Shown piece by piece: positions 62,875 through 64,000 of a stretch of DNA of 64,000 bases. The stretch lies in NCBI RefSeq assembly GCF_039541075.1, contig NZ_BAABFN010000002.1, positions 620,001 to 684,000 of the forward strand, in the 5' to 3' direction. Numbering within the stretch: position 1 is the first letter of the stretch; each line of letters starts with the position of its first letter. This DNA comes from Compostibacter hankyongensis (GTDB taxonomy: Bacteria; Bacteroidota; Bacteroidia; Chitinophagales; Chitinophagaceae). A program made the position numbers and the translations under genes. The notes below the pieces were generated by a model that did no database searches, was not told where the DNA came from, and saw only the letters and a list, made by a program, of their open reading frames with translations.

Positions 62875-63843
62875 TTATGCGGAAGGGTCCAGGCTGAACA
62901 GGGAATCCACAAACTCGAATTTGTTAAAAACCTGGAGGTCTTCCATCTTCTCTCCGATACCGATATACTTGACGGGTATGCCGAACTGGTTGGCCACGGC
63001 GAGCACTACGCCACCTTTGGCCGTACCATCCAGCTTGGTGACCGCTATGGCGGTAACTTCGGTGGCGGCGGTAAACTGCCGGGCCTGCTCCAGGGCATTC
63101 TGGCCGGTGGAGCCGTCCAGCACCAGCAGCACCTCATGGGGGGCGTCGGGAAGTACCTTTTTGATCACCCGCCGGATTTTTCCCAGCTCGTCCATCAGGT
63201 GAATCTTATTGTGCAGGCGGCCCGCCGTATCGATCAGCACCACATCGGCGCCGGTAGCCACGCCCTGCCGCACGGCATCATAAGCCACTGCGCCGGGATC
63301 CGAACCCATGGCCTGCTTTACAATGGGCACGCCCGTACGTTCGCTCCATACCGTAAGCTGGTCCACTGCCGCTGCGCGAAAGGTATCTGCAGCGCCCAAC
63401 ACCACCGATTTCCCGGCTTTTTTAAAATTATAGGCCAGCTTGCCGATGGTAGTGGTTTTGCCCACGCCGTTGACGCCTACTACAAGCACCACATAGGGCT
63501 TTTTATCTGCAGGCGTTTCAAAGTCGCGGTAATCCTCCGAATCCGCATCGGTGAGCAGGGCGGCTATTTCCTGCTGCAGGATGGTATTCAGCTCCGCCGT
63601 GTTCAGATATTTATCATCGGCCACCCTTTGTTCGATGCGGCCGATGAGCTTTACCGTGGTATCCACGCCCACATCGGCGGAGATCAGGGCTTCTTCCAGG
63701 TTATCCAGCACCTCTTCGTCCACGGTAGACTTTCCGGCCAGGGCCCTTCCGATCTTACCCAGGAAGTTTTCCTTGGTCTTTTGGAGTCCTTCATCCAGGC
63801 TTTGCTTTTTCTCCCGGGTGAAGAGTTTTTTGAAAATACCCAT
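62875..63843 (-). CDS. ftsY: signal recognition particle receptor FtsY
   Basis: A 322-residue SRP receptor GTPase that brings ribosomes to SecYEG at the inner membrane. The N-terminal helical N domain has KNFLGKIGRAL-like features. The G domain has VVGVNGVGKTTTIGKLA (P-loop), GAADTFRAAAVDQL, VLIDTAGRLHN, AVTKLDGTAKGGV and YIGIGEKMEDLQVF. It lacks the long acidic A domain of proteobacterial FtsY, usual for Bacteroidota. An inverted repeat lies 21-52 bp before its ATG. Confidence 0.96.
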   Translation of the reverse strand: MGIFKKLFTREKKQSLDEGLQKTKENFLGKIGRALAGKSTVDEEVLDNLEEALISADVGVDTTVKLIGRIEQRVADDKYLNTAELNTILQQEIAALLTDADSEDYRDFETPADKKPYVVLVVGVNGVGKTTTIGKLAYNFKKAGKSVVLGAADTFRAAAVDQLTVWSERTGVPIVKQAMGSDPGAVAYDAVRQGVATGADVVLIDTAGRLHNKIHLMDELGKIRRVIKKVLPDAPHEVLLVLDGSTGQNALEQARQFTAATEVTAIAVTKLDGTAKGGVVLAVANQFGIPVKYIGIGEKMEDLQVFNKFEFVDSLFSLDPSA

Positions 63844-63863
63844 CGCTTAAAATATTAAACCGG

Positions 63864-63895
63864 AAAAGCCATTACGCCGGAGCGCAATGGCTTTT
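63864..63895. other. inverted repeat upstream of ftsY
   Basis: AAAAGCCATT / AATGGCTTTT, a perfect 10-bp stem with a 12-nt spacer. It lies between the end of the upstream small gene and ftsY. Only four T's follow, so it may be a weak terminator, attenuator or leader hairpin. Confidence 0.5.
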
Positions 63896-63966
63896 AATAT
63901 CATTATCGGGAGCATTACGGACGTAGTTACTTCAGGGCACAAAAGGATGTGCTTTTTCGTCCGCGC

Positions 63967-64000
63967 TCAGGATTTCATATAATCCTTGATCTTTTCCTTA
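63967..64000 (-). CDS. 3' end of a small gene, possibly DUF4295 family
   Basis: Only the last ten codons are visible (KEKIKDYMKS then TGA). In many Bacteroidota the gene before ftsY is a short DUF4295 protein next to rpmB-rpmG, and a basic ending like this would suit it. Assignment rests on synteny and ten residues. Confidence 0.4.
   Translation of the reverse strand, partial: KEKIKDYMKS

Overview
The window looks like the chromosome of a glycan-degrading Bacteroidota, most likely Chitinophagaceae or a close relative. It carries three SusC/SusD pairs and an ECF sigma factor of the Bacteroidota type. It also has a bacillithiol gene (bshC), the rimO/ftsY neighbourhood, and many promoters with the Bacteroidota -7 box TAnnTTTG in place of a classical -10. 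No rRNA, tRNA, CRISPR array, transposase or phage gene was seen.

Region 1 (1-8586): PUL 1, SusC1-SusD1 followed by two heparinase II/III-type lyases (the last cut by the window edge), with an ECF sigma factor divergent from SusC1. Region 2 (8624-17133): a Tat-type GH2 enzyme, a polysaccharide deacetylase, a siderophore receptor with its PepSY membrane partner, and a secreted phosphoesterase. Region 3 (17201-27334): PUL 2, SusC2-SusD2, two surface lipoproteins and a GH59 galactosidase. Region 4 (27335-46981): PUL 3 (SusC3-SusD3-GH30), then an SGNH esterase, a second GH2, a DUF5107/TPR protein, a shortened GH97 and a PL8 lyase. It ends with an AraC-family regulator and a sugar:proton symporter. 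Region 5 (47009-64000) is mostly core: a metallo-hydrolase, a Na+/H+ antiporter, smc, a GT4-GT4 pair facing a GH130, bshC, rimO, a zinc-ribbon peptide, a JmjC/cupin protein, ftsY and the tail of a small gene.

The main discovery is a shared operator-promoter module found six times in regions 2-4. An 18-bp element (consensus ATAARATAATCCATYTTT) lies 54-58 bp upstream of a TAnnTTTG-like -7 box and always points at the gene behind it. Several copies have a second half-site 21 bp downstream. The six sites precede GH2-711, SusC2, SusC3, the DUF5107 gene, PL8 and the sugar transporter. The AraC-type regulator gene (44660) lies between two of them, so the simplest reading is a local regulon it activates, joining PUL 2, PUL 3 and loose CAZyme genes into one system. 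The enzymes (PL8, GH59, GH30, two GH2) suggest a galactose- and uronate-containing polymer. No sulfatase is present, so a highly sulfated glycan is less likely.

Other unexplained structure: degenerate 7-bp repeat arrays filling three intergenic gaps; a GH97 missing its middle; a 21-bp tandem repeat before the siderophore receptor that resembles a second AraC-type site; and a long leader before SusC2 holding a terminator-like hairpin.
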